6,260 nucleotides of DNA from Patescibacteria group bacterium (GTDB lineage: Bacteria; Patescibacteriota; Minisyncoccia; Phycocordibacterales; JAGLOS01). Position numbers and translations under genes: made by a program. Each line of letters starts with the position of its first letter. The stretch's first letter is position 1. Under the pieces are notes generated by a model. The model saw only the letters and a program-made list of their open reading frames with translations, was not told the DNA's origin and did no database searches. The stretch lies in NCBI GenBank assembly GCA_018814635.1, contig JAHIYV010000020.1:1-6260 (forward strand), in the 5' to 3' direction. This document shows, piece after piece, positions 1-6,146 of this stretch.

Positions 1-2
1 AA

Positions 3-140
3 AATGATCAATATGATTTTTGTGAGAAGGAGATTGTTTTGGGGCAGTTTAAAAATAATCAGGAATATAAGAAATTTGCGGAAAGTTCATTGGAAGATAT
101 TCAGGAGAATAAAGAGGTGACACGGTTGTTGTTGGAATAA
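3..140 (+). CDS. 3' end of an upstream gene, possibly Y1 (IS200/REP-associated) transposase
   Basis: An open frame enters from the left edge and gives 45 residues before TAA at 138-140. The peptide runs from NDQYDFCEKEIVLGQF to a KEVTRLLLE end. The pattern (Cys, then I-V-L-x-Q-F, E-Y-K-K-F-A-E, acidic helix, L-L-L-E end) resembles, from memory, the carboxyl end of Y1/HUH transposases of the IS200/REP-associated type common in Patescibacteria. The catalytic HUH and Tyr residues would lie outside the window, so this is a family guess from a non-catalytic tail. Codon choice is natural for a real gene, and the stop is followed by a short spacer and then serS. It could be an intact gene or a remnant; the window cannot tell. 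Confidence 0.5.
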   Translation, partial: NDQYDFCEKEIVLGQFKNNQEYKKFAESSLEDIQENKEVTRLLLE

Positions 141-195
141 GAAAAATAGGGCTCTTGGATGAGGTCGTAGCGTATGCGGGAATTTTTATTTGTTA

Positions 196-201
196 TATAA
201 T
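196..201 (+). promoter_or_regulatory. -10 box for serS-rarA
   Basis: A perfect TATAAT lies 10 nt upstream of the serS ATG at 212. No convincing -35 is found 17 nt upstream (TATGCG at 173-178). If used, transcription would start near 208, leaving a leader of only a few bases. This fits the lack of any Shine-Dalgarno before the gene. An AT-rich stretch can give a TATAAT by chance, so support is moderate. Confidence 0.45.
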
Positions 202-211
202 AATAAACATT

Positions 212-1528
212 ATGTTAGATATAAATTTTATTAGAGAAAATATTGAAGCTATTAAAGAAGCTGCTAAAAACAAGAATATCAATCTTGATTTTGAGCATCT
301 CTTACGACTTGATGATAAAAGAAAGGGTTTACAAATTACCCTAGATGACTTTAGGGCAAAGCGTAATACTCACGCGAAAACAACACAAAATGGCAAACCT
401 ACTCTAGATCAAATTGAAATTGGAAAAAAACTTAAAGAAGATATTGCTTCTGAGCAAAAAAAAATGGATGTTATAATGTTGGAATATATGGAACTTATGG
501 TAAAAGTTCCAGTTATAACATCGTCTGATACTCCTGTTGGTAAAAGTGAATTGGAGAATGTAGAAGTGGAACGAAAAGGGGAACCACGGGTGTTTGATTT
601 TGAGCCAAAAGACCATATTGCGTTAGGTAAAGATCTTGATATTATTGATTTTGAAAGGGGTGTAAAGGTGGCGGGTTATAGAGGTTATTATATGAAGAAT
701 GAGGGCGCGAGTTTACAAATGGCGATTATGATGTATGCGATTGAAAAGCTCGTGCAAAAAGGTTTTGTATTAATGATTCCCCCAACCCTAGTGAAAGAAT
801 TTGCTCTTTTTGGCTCGGGATATTTTTCTGGAAAAGTATTTAATGAAAATACTGACGAAATATATAAAATTGCTAACAAAGAAATTGAAGCGGATGGTAA
901 TGAGAACAGAGAAAATAAATTTCTTATTGGTACTGCAGAACCGTCATTGCTTGCATATTATGCTGATGAAGTTCTTGATGAAAAAGATTTACCTATAAAA
1001 CTTTGCGGTTTTTCACAATGTTATCGTTCAGAGATTGGTTCATATGGAAAAGACACAAAAGGATTGTATCGTGTGCATGAATTTATGAAAGTAGAACAAG
1101 TTTGTTTGTGTCCCGCTGATAAAGAGATGGCAAATAAATTACACCAAGAGATGTTAGGCATCGCCAAAGAATTTCACGAAGCAATTGGCTTACCTTATCG
1201 CGTTTTACAAATCTGCACGGGAGATATGAGCGCTGGGAAATATAAAATGTTTGATATGGAAGCTTGGATTCCAAGTCGTAATAGTTATGGAGAAACCGGA
1301 TCCGCGTCTAATTTTCTTGATTGGCAATCTAGGCGTTTAAATGTGAGATATAAAAATAAAGAGGGAGTAAAACAAAATGTGTATATGCTCAATAATACCG
1401 CCATTGCAAGTCCGCGATTTATTATTTCTATACTTGAAAACTTTCAAAATAAAGATGGTAGCGTGACAATTCCTCAAGTGCTTCAAAAATATATGCCGGG
1501 AAATAAAGGTATTATAGAGAAGAAATAA
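212..1528 (+). CDS. serS: Seryl-tRNA synthetase
   Basis: Class II aminoacyl-tRNA synthetase that activates serine with ATP and charges tRNA-Ser (and tRNA-Sec where present) in the cytoplasm. The start at 212 is chosen because MLDINFIREN is the canonical SerRS beginning; an in-frame ATG at 155 would add 19 unrelated hydrophobic residues. The product is 438 aa, normal for the family. Residues about 1-105 form the tRNA-binding helical hairpin arm. The catalytic core shows the serine-site motif LIGTAEPSL (239-247), motif 2 (YRSEIGSYGKDTKGLYRVHE, 271-290) and motif 3 (LNNTAIASPRFIISILEN, 393-410) with the conserved Arg at 402. Two spots differ from the textbook form: ETGSASNFLDWQSRR where most bacteria have EISSCSNFxDFQARR, and TAIASPR where most have GLAVGRT. 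Key charged residues remain, so it should be active. It is followed 7 nt later by rarA. No Shine-Dalgarno is visible. Confidence 0.97.
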   Translation: MLDINFIRENIEAIKEAAKNKNINLDFEHLLRLDDKRKGLQITLDDFRAKRNTHAKTTQNGKPTLDQIEIGKKLKEDIASEQKKMDVIMLEYMELMVKVPVITSSDTPVGKSELENVEVERKGEPRVFDFEPKDHIALGKDLDIIDFERGVKVAGYRGYYMKNEGASLQMAIMMYAIEKLVQKGFVLMIPPTLVKEFALFGSGYFSGKVFNENTDEIYKIANKEIEADGNENRENKFLIGTAEPSLLAYYADEVLDEKDLPIKLCGFSQCYRSEIGSYGKDTKGLYRVHEFMKVEQVCLCPADKEMANKLHQEMLGIAKEFHEAIGLPYRVLQICTGDMSAGKYKMFDMEAWIPSRNSYGETGSASNFLDWQSRRLNVRYKNKEGVKQNVYMLNNTAIASPRFIISILENFQNKDGSVTIPQVLQKYMPGNKGIIEKK

Positions 1529-1535
1529 CACAATT

Positions 1536-2666
1536 ATGGAACCATTAGCTTCAAAAATACGACCCAACAATCTAAAAGAGTTTGTTGGGCAGAAGCATGT
1601 CGTTGGCGAAGGGAAACCTTTAACAGTAGCAATTAAACAGAAACTTCTTTTTTCTTTTTTGTTATGGGGTCCGCCCGGAGTAGGGAAGACAACTTTAGCA
1701 AAAATATACGCTCGTAGTTTGAAAACAGAACTTTTTGAACTATCTGCGGTTTCGGCTAAAAAGGATGATATTAGAAAAATTATTTTAGACACTGAAAACA
1801 ATAAACAAACAAAAATATTGTTTCTTGATGAAATACATAGGTTTAATAAAGCGCAACAAGATTTTTTATTGCCGTATGTTGAATCAGGAACTTTAATTTT
1901 AATAGGAGCAACCACCGAGAATCCGAGTTTTGAAGTAATTCCAGCACTTTTGTCACGAGTGCGTGTTTTTGTATTGAATGAATTATCGGCTGATGAAATG
2001 GCGATTATTATTAAGCGTGCGGGTTTTGCTCTTGATAAAAAAGCGCGGGATTATATTATTGCTTTGGCAGACGGGGACGCGCGACAAGCAATTGGCGCGT
2101 TGGAAAATACTGCGCAGTTGTTCGGAAAAATTACAGTAGAAACGATAAAAGAAGCGATACAATCAAAATTTTTGCGTTGTGACAAAAAAGGAGAGGAACA
2201 TTACAATATAATTAGTGCGTTTATTAAAAGCATGAGAGCTAGCCAGCCAGACGCAGCAATTTATTATTTAATGAGAATGATTGAAGCGGGAGAAGATCCA
2301 AAATTTATTGCGAGACGAATGGTCGTTTTTGCTAGTGAAGACATTGGGCTTGCTCAGCCAACAGCCCTTGTCGTTGCGAATGAAGTTTTTCATGCAGTTC
2401 AAACAATAGGATTACCAGAGTGCGCGTTAAACCTTACTCATGGTGTGGCATATTTATCTCGCGCACCAAAAAATAGAAGTTGCTATGACGCAATGCACGC
2501 TGCTTGGGCAGATGTAAAACAACATGGCAATCTACCAATTCCTCTAAAAATTCGCAACGCCCCAACCAAACTAATGAAAGACCTTAATTACGGCAAAGAC
2601 TACGACCCATACACAAAAGAAAGCCTGCTTCCAGAGAACATAAAAAACAAGAAATATCTAAAATAA
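1536..2666 (+). CDS. rarA: Replication-associated recombination protein A (RarA/MgsA), AAA+ ATPase
   Basis: RarA (bacterial homologue of Mgs1/WRNIP1) is a clamp-loader-like AAA+ ATPase that acts on stalled replication forks and single-stranded DNA gaps. The 376-aa product shows the box around PLASKIRPNNLKEFVGQKH (3-21), Walker A GPPGVGKT (45-52), Walker B LFLDEIHRFN (95-104), sensor 1 GATTENPSF (124-132), arginine finger LLSR (Arg141) and sensor 2 GDARQAI (180-186). The MgsA-type C-terminal tetramerisation region follows, with HYNIISAFIKSMRASQPDAA (222-241), FASEDIGLAQP (265-275) and LSRAPKN (307-313). It is shorter than E. coli RarA (about 447 aa): the extreme N-terminal tail and the segment after LLPENIKNKKYLK are missing. 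The ATG lies 7 nt after the serS stop, so cotranscription and translational coupling are likely. No clear Shine-Dalgarno is present. Confidence 0.96.
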   Translation: MEPLASKIRPNNLKEFVGQKHVVGEGKPLTVAIKQKLLFSFLLWGPPGVGKTTLAKIYARSLKTELFELSAVSAKKDDIRKIILDTENNKQTKILFLDEIHRFNKAQQDFLLPYVESGTLILIGATTENPSFEVIPALLSRVRVFVLNELSADEMAIIIKRAGFALDKKARDYIIALADGDARQAIGALENTAQLFGKITVETIKEAIQSKFLRCDKKGEEHYNIISAFIKSMRASQPDAAIYYLMRMIEAGEDPKFIARRMVVFASEDIGLAQPTALVVANEVFHAVQTIGLPECALNLTHGVAYLSRAPKNRSCYDAMHAAWADVKQHGNLPIPLKIRNAPTKLMKDLNYGKDYDPYTKESLLPENIKNKKYLK

Positions 2667-2669
2667 TTT

Positions 2670-2795
2670 ACTTTTTGCCCAATCTATCCAAGGGTTACCC
2701 TTGGATGATAACTTTTTGCCCAATCTATCCAAGGGTTACCCTTGGATGATAAAAATCTATCCAATAATCTATCCAAGTGTTACCCTTGGATGATA
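2670..2795. repeat. Tandem 41-nt palindromic repeat, two perfect copies plus a degenerate third
   Basis: Copies at 2670-2710 and 2711-2751 are identical over all 41 nt and directly adjoin. Each contains an inverted repeat, ATCCAAGGG - TTA - CCCTTGGAT, a 9-bp stem with a 3-nt loop. A third copy at 2766-2795 keeps the last 30 nt of the unit with one change (G to T at 2778) that breaks a stem pair. An 11-nt scrap of the unit (AATCTATCCAA) sits at 2754-2764. The array fills the gap between the rarA stop and the smc promoter. The hairpins are not followed by a clean U-run, so they do not look like intrinsic terminators. A REP-like element is the best guess; roles in mRNA 3'-end protection or nucleoid binding are possible but unsupported. 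Confidence 0.9.
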
Positions 2796-2824
2796 AAAGT
2801 CGTTTTCGTTTGTAACTACTACTG

Positions 2825-2833
2825 TGATATACT
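2825..2833 (+). promoter_or_regulatory. Extended -10 promoter for smc
   Basis: TGA followed by TATACT gives the extended -10 form (TGn-TATAAT with one mismatch), about 37 nt before the smc ATG at 2870. The -35 position (2805-2810, TTCGTT) is weak, which is usual for extended -10 promoters. TTGTAA at 2810-2815 is spaced too closely (12 nt) to serve. The predicted start near 2840 gives a leader of about 30 nt without a Shine-Dalgarno. This marks smc as its own transcription unit after the repeat array. Confidence 0.5.
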
Positions 2834-2869
2834 ATGAGAGTATAGAATTATTTATCCTTATTAGATTAT

Positions 2870-5131
2870 ATGCGTCTTAAAAGTCTTGAAATTGTTGGTT
2901 TTAAATCGTTTTCAAAAAAAACCGCGCTGGAGTTTGGGGTGGCGATTTCCGCGGTGGTTGGGCCTAATGGTTCTGGAAAATCAAACATTGCGGAAGCGGT
3001 ACGGTTTGTGCTGGGAGAACAGTCTTTCAAATCAATGCGTGGTAAAAGAGGGGAGGATTTTATTTTTTCTGGCTCACAGAATACAGGACGGCGGAATCAA
3101 GCTAAGATTACAATTACATTTGATAATACAGATCGCGCGTTTAATCTTGATTTTGATGAAGTAATTTTGTCCCGAGAAGTTTTTCGAGATTCTTCAAATC
3201 AATATTGTATTAATAATTCTCAAGTACGACTTAAAGATATTATAGAACTTCTTTCGTCGGTGCATATTGGCGCGTCTAGTCATCACATTATTTCTCAAGG
3301 CGAAGCAGATCGCATTTTAAGTGTGTCGCCCAAAGAAAGAAAAGAAATGATAGAAGATGCACTGGGGTTGAAAATTTACCATTGGAAAATCAACGAAAGC
3401 GAGAAGAAACTCATAAAAACCTCCGAGAACTTAAAAGAAGTGGAATTATTGCGTCGCGAGATTGCTCCACATTTAAAGTATTTAAAAAAACAGATTGAAA
3501 AAATAGAACGCACGCGGAGCCTTCGTGACGAATTGGCAAAACTTTACAAAGAATATCTGCAAAGAGAAAATATTTATTTACAGTTAAACAAAACCCGTGT
3601 ATCCCGAGACACTCAATTGTTACAAAAAGAAGCTGAGCAACTAAAAGAAGAGCTCTCTACACTCAATACTGTCGCGCCGAGAGCGGTAAGTGAAAATGCA
3701 TTATTGGATGAGGCCTCTGTATTTCAAAAACAGCTATATACTACAAGAGAAAAGAAAAACGAATTGTTAAGAGAAATTGGCAAGATAGAGGGAATGATGG
3801 AATATGAAAAACGAGAAAGAGAAAAAAATCAAGAAAATAAAAATTCCAATACTGATACTGATTTGCGCGTAGAGATATATGAAGTTGAAAAATTTATTAA
3901 AAATCTTGAAAAAATTATTCAAGTTCCAGATAGCGCGCCGTATGAAGATTTGAAACTTGTGCTTGAGAAAATACGAAATTCCATTACTATTTTTTATCAA
4001 ACACATAAAGGAGAAAAAGACCAAGAGCCAGATAAAGACCAAACGGCTCCATCAATAGACTTACAAAAAGAATATCATATACTCCAACAAGCATTTGCTG
4101 ATATAATTGAACAAGAAAAACAACTTATAGAAAAAAACCAAACAACGCAATTGGTGATTGAAAAAAACAAAAATGAAGCTAGGGACACAGAGCGGATTTT
4201 GTATGAGAAAAAGGCGCAACTTTCCATAGTAGAAACAAAAATTGAAACTTTACAAAATGAAGAAGTACGATACCACGAAGAAGCCGAAGAATTTGAAACA
4301 GAAATTCGTGAGGGGTTGGTGATTGTTGGTAGTCAAATCAAAGAATTTCATCAATATGTTATAGATGAGCAAGCAGTTTTAATGGAAGACCGAAAAGAAC
4401 AAGAAAATAGACGACGTCAGATTAGTGTTTTGAAAATTCGCATTGAGAATTTAAGCGGTGGTGTCGGCGAGGAAACATTGAAAGAATACGATGATACAAA
4501 AGAACGGGATGAGTTTTTGGCAAAGGAAATTACAGACCTTGAAATGAGCGCACAGTCTTTGCAAAAAATTATTACAGATTTACAAAAACAACTTAATGAA
4601 GATTTTACTTCTGGCATAACTAATATTAATAAACAATTTCAGAATTTTTTCTCGCTTATGTTTGGCGGTGGGCAAGCATCTCTTTTTGTTACCACAGATA
4701 CAAAAAATAAAAAAAGCAAAAATGGTCAAGAAAATGAGTTTTTAAAAGAATTGGATACAGAAGATGAGGATAAAAAGACGGGGATTGATGTATCTGTTTC
4801 TTTGCCACTTAAAAAAATTAAAGGACTAGTTGCGCTTTCTGGCGGGGAGCGAGCACTTACATCCATAGCGTTATTGTTTGCTTTATCACAAGTAAACCCA
4901 CCACCGTTTATGATTTTAGATGAAACTGACGCAGCATTAGACGAAGCAAATTCACGAAAATATGGTGATATGCTAGAAAATCTCTCCAAGTTTTCACAAC
5001 TCATTGTTATTACACACAATCGCGAAACCATGAGTCGCGCAGGAATACTTTACGGTGTTACAATGGACGCAAGCGCAAGCTCAACCCTCCTCTCTGTAAA
5101 ATTTGAAGAAGCCGAAAAAATAGTGAAATAA
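2870..5131 (+). CDS. smc: Compact SMC-family ATPase (chromosome segregation/condensation)
   Basis: Structural-maintenance-of-chromosomes ATPase that organises and helps segregate the chromosome. The start MRLKSLEIVGFKSF is the canonical SMC beginning. The N-terminal head has Walker A GPNGSGKSN (31-39), the R-loop region around RGKRGEDFIFSGS (57-69) and the ISQGEADRIL segment (141-150). The C-terminal head has FGGGQASLFV (598-607), signature LSGGERALTSIALLFALSQV (656-675), Walker B FMILDETDAALDEAN (680-694), the switch His in VITHNRETM (His716) and the closing LYGVTM strand (727-732). Between the heads is charged, helix-rich coiled coil (about 170-325 and 395-580). At 753 aa it is far shorter than typical bacterial SMC (about 1150-1200 aa), and no glycine-rich hinge domain or Rad50-type CxxC hook is evident. 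A Lys- then Asp/Glu-rich insert sits in the C-head (about 609-637). Neither scpA nor scpB is in the window. RecN and SbcC are less likely because the signature and ends are SMC-type. Confidence 0.92.
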   Translation: MRLKSLEIVGFKSFSKKTALEFGVAISAVVGPNGSGKSNIAEAVRFVLGEQSFKSMRGKRGEDFIFSGSQNTGRRNQAKITITFDNTDRAFNLDFDEVILSREVFRDSSNQYCINNSQVRLKDIIELLSSVHIGASSHHIISQGEADRILSVSPKERKEMIEDALGLKIYHWKINESEKKLIKTSENLKEVELLRREIAPHLKYLKKQIEKIERTRSLRDELAKLYKEYLQRENIYLQLNKTRVSRDTQLLQKEAEQLKEELSTLNTVAPRAVSENALLDEASVFQKQLYTTREKKNELLREIGKIEGMMEYEKREREKNQENKNSNTDTDLRVEIYEVEKFIKNLEKIIQVPDSAPYEDLKLVLEKIRNSITIFYQTHKGEKDQEPDKDQTAPSIDLQKEYHILQQAFADIIEQEKQLIEKNQTTQLVIEKNKNEARDTERILYEKKAQLSIVETKIETLQNEEVRYHEEAEEFETEIREGLVIVGSQIKEFHQYVIDEQAVLMEDRKEQENRRRQISVLKIRIENLSGGVGEETLKEYDDTKERDEFLAKEITDLEMSAQSLQKIITDLQKQLNEDFTSGITNINKQFQNFFSLMFGGGQASLFVTTDTKNKKSKNGQENEFLKELDTEDEDKKTGIDVSVSLPLKKIKGLVALSGGERALTSIALLFALSQVNPPPFMILDETDAALDEANSRKYGDMLENLSKFSQLIVITHNRETMSRAGILYGVTMDASASSTLLSVKFEEAEKIVK

Positions 5132-5165
5132 AAAAATTCAAAATTTATAAAAATTATTTTAGGAT

Positions 5166-5297
5166 ATGATTTACTTAATAGGTGGTAGTATGGTTTTTGC
5201 AAAAGAGATGAGTAATACTAAAATGCAACTTGAAAAAATGGGATACGAAGTATATATAAATGAACAAGGTTCAACCTCGCTCATTTATGGCAGATAA
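5166..5297 (+). pseudogene. 43-aa stub resembling the N-terminus of a nucleoside 2-deoxyribosyltransferase-like protein
   Basis: This short frame starts at ATG 5166 and ends with TAA at 5295-5297. It begins MIYLIGGSMVFAKEM and continues with a KMQLEKMGYEVYIN segment. The layout is a first beta strand (IYLIGGSM), a helix with F-A-K-E-M and LEKMG, and a second strand (YEVYI). It matches the opening of small Rossmann-like nucleoside 2-deoxyribosyltransferase-related proteins (GSM-x-FAKEM ... LE-x-xGHEV), judged from memory. Such proteins usually exceed 100 aa; here the frame stops after two strands and promoter-like sequence follows immediately. It is most likely a decayed or truncated gene, although a short expressed protein cannot be excluded. 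AGGA at 5161-5164 is too close to the ATG for a good ribosome binding site. Confidence 0.55.
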
Positions 5298-5299
5298 CA

Positions 5300-5328
5300 T
5301 TGACTTTATTCTATAATTTGTTTACTAT
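5300..5328 (+). promoter_or_regulatory. Promoter for infA-rpmJ-rpsM
   Basis: TTGACT (5300-5305, five of six consensus bases) and TACTAT (5323-5328, four of six) are separated by exactly 17 nt. Transcription would begin near 5335, only about 6 nt before the infA ATG. A perfect TATAAT also lies between them at 5312-5317 and could be an alternative -10 with no recognisable -35. The promoter directly abuts the stop of the 43-aa stub. Confidence 0.55.
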
Positions 5329-5340
5329 GCATGGCACGCA

Positions 5341-5562
5341 ATGAATAATAAAAAAGAACAAGAAGGTCTCGTTACAGGAACTGTTGTTGAGGCGTTACCA
5401 AATGCAATGTTTCGGGTTAAGTTTGAAAATAATGACAAACTTCACCTTACATATCTTGCGGGGAAAATGCGTAAATATAGAATAAAAGTTCTTATTGGTG
5501 ATAAGGTACTTGTACGCCTTGATCCATATGGTGGTAAGGGACGGATTGAACGACGAGTGTAG
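5341..5562 (+). CDS. infA: Translation initiation factor IF-1
   Basis: IF-1 binds the 30S A site during initiation, working with IF-2 and IF-3. The 73-aa product is normal length and is a single S1-type OB fold. It has [19 protein letters not shown] (8-26), [12 protein letters not shown] (39-50, containing the conserved GKMR) and [13 protein letters not shown] (51-63), ending in GRIERRV. The ATG at 5341 is the only sensible start because the in-frame codons just upstream offer no initiator. No Shine-Dalgarno precedes it. A 5-codon frame (MARNE, 5331-5348) overlaps the start in another register. rpmJ follows after 31 nt and rpsM after that, the usual order in the alpha-type ribosomal cluster. 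Confidence 0.97.
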   Translation: MNNKKEQEGLVTGTVVEALPNAMFRVKFENNDKLHLTYLAGKMRKYRIKVLIGDKVLVRLDPYGGKGRIERRV

Positions 5563-5593
5563 AACTTATGAGAAAATATGAGTAGCTTGATTT

Positions 5594-5710
5594 ATGAAAG
5601 TAAAAGCATCTGTAAAAAAAATATGCCCAAAGTGTAAAACAGTGCGGCGTAAAGGACGTGTTTTTATAATTTGTCCCAGTAATCCGCGACATAAACAAAG
5701 ACAGGGATAA
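5594..5710 (+). CDS. rpmJ: 50S ribosomal protein L36 (bL36)
   Basis: This 38-aa protein of the large ribosomal subunit starts [14 protein letters not shown] and ends PRHKQRQG, a nearly textbook L36. The zinc ligands are all present: Cys11, Cys14, Cys27 and His33, so this is the zinc-binding (C+) form. The length equals that of E. coli L36. It sits 31 nt after infA and 12 nt before rpsM, as in most bacteria. No Shine-Dalgarno is visible before the ATG, so translation may depend on coupling to infA or on a leaderless-tolerant initiation mode. Confidence 0.97.
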   Translation: MKVKASVKKICPKCKTVRRKGRVFIICPSNPRHKQRQG

Positions 5711-5722
5711 ATAATTTATAAT

Positions 5723-6109
5723 ATGAGAATTTTAGGAATTACTATACCAGAAAATAAAAGACTAGAAATTGGCTTAACCGCTGTTTATGGTATTGGTCGT
5801 CCAAAGGCGCATAAAATTTTAAGCGCAATAAAAATTGATTATGGTTCTAAGCCAAAAGATTTATCATCGGCGGATGAAAATAAAATACGGTTGTATATTG
5901 AAAATTCTGATTTTAAGGTTGAGGGCGACCTGAAGCGTGAGAAAGCAATGAATATTAAAAATCTGAAAGACATACGAGCGTATCGTGGTATTAGGCATGA
6001 ACGAAATTTACCAACACGGGGTCAGAGTACCAAAACTAACTCGCGGACTGTTCGTGGAAACACACGAAAAACTATGGGTTCCGGTAGACGAAAGGCTGAG
6101 AAGACATAA
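5723..6109 (+). CDS. rpsM: 30S ribosomal protein S13 (uS13)
   Basis: S13 sits in the head of the 30S subunit, contacting 16S rRNA, the P-site tRNA and the 50S bridge. The 128-aa product shows the N-terminal H2TH-like region (RILGITIPENKRLEIGLTAV, 2-21; YGIGRPKA, 22-29) and the conserved block YRGIRHERNLPTRGQSTKTN (87-106). Its basic tail, RGNTRKTMGSGRRKAEKT, replaces the TRKGPRK-type tail of most bacteria and resembles, from memory, Patescibacteria S13 proteins. The start is directly preceded by AT-rich sequence without a Shine-Dalgarno, 12 nt after rpmJ. The expected next gene, rpsK, is not apparent in the remaining 150 nt. Confidence 0.97.
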   Translation: MRILGITIPENKRLEIGLTAVYGIGRPKAHKILSAIKIDYGSKPKDLSSADENKIRLYIENSDFKVEGDLKREKAMNIKNLKDIRAYRGIRHERNLPTRGQSTKTNSRTVRGNTRKTMGSGRRKAEKT

Positions 6110-6146
6110 TATTAAATTAAAAATGTAAAAATCAAAAATTAAAATG

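Noticed and set aside
4..120. ATG-started 38-codon frame (MINMIFVRRR...) at the left edge
   Set aside because: It overlaps the edge-crossing frame ending at 140, whose composition is far more protein-like; the Arg/Ile-rich product looks like a shadow.
155..211. Upstream extension of serS from the ATG at 155
   Set aside because: The extra 19 residues are hydrophobic and unrelated to SerRS; MLDINFIREN at 212 is the family's standard start, and the TATAAT at 196 lies inside the extension.
1337..1915. Long minus-strand frame of 192 codons over serS and rarA
   Set aside because: It is antisense to two well-supported genes, lacks a recognisable domain and is Cys/Phe/Ser-rich as expected from a shadow frame.
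2500..2666. Shift to C/A-rich codons at the 3' ends of rarA and smc as a sign of gene fusion or transfer
   Set aside because: The conserved RarA and SMC motifs run smoothly through these regions, so the shift is more likely local skew than a junction.
2691..2720. Intrinsic terminator for rarA
   Set aside because: The hairpin is followed by GATAACTTTTTG rather than an immediate U-run, and the same arrangement is not preserved in the third copy.
2670..2795. CRISPR array
   Set aside because: Repeats are directly adjacent with no unique spacers, there are only two perfect copies, and no cas gene is present.
5717..5722. TATAAT as an rpsM promoter
   Set aside because: It touches the rpsM ATG at 5723, so transcription would start inside the gene; it is best explained by AT-rich chance.
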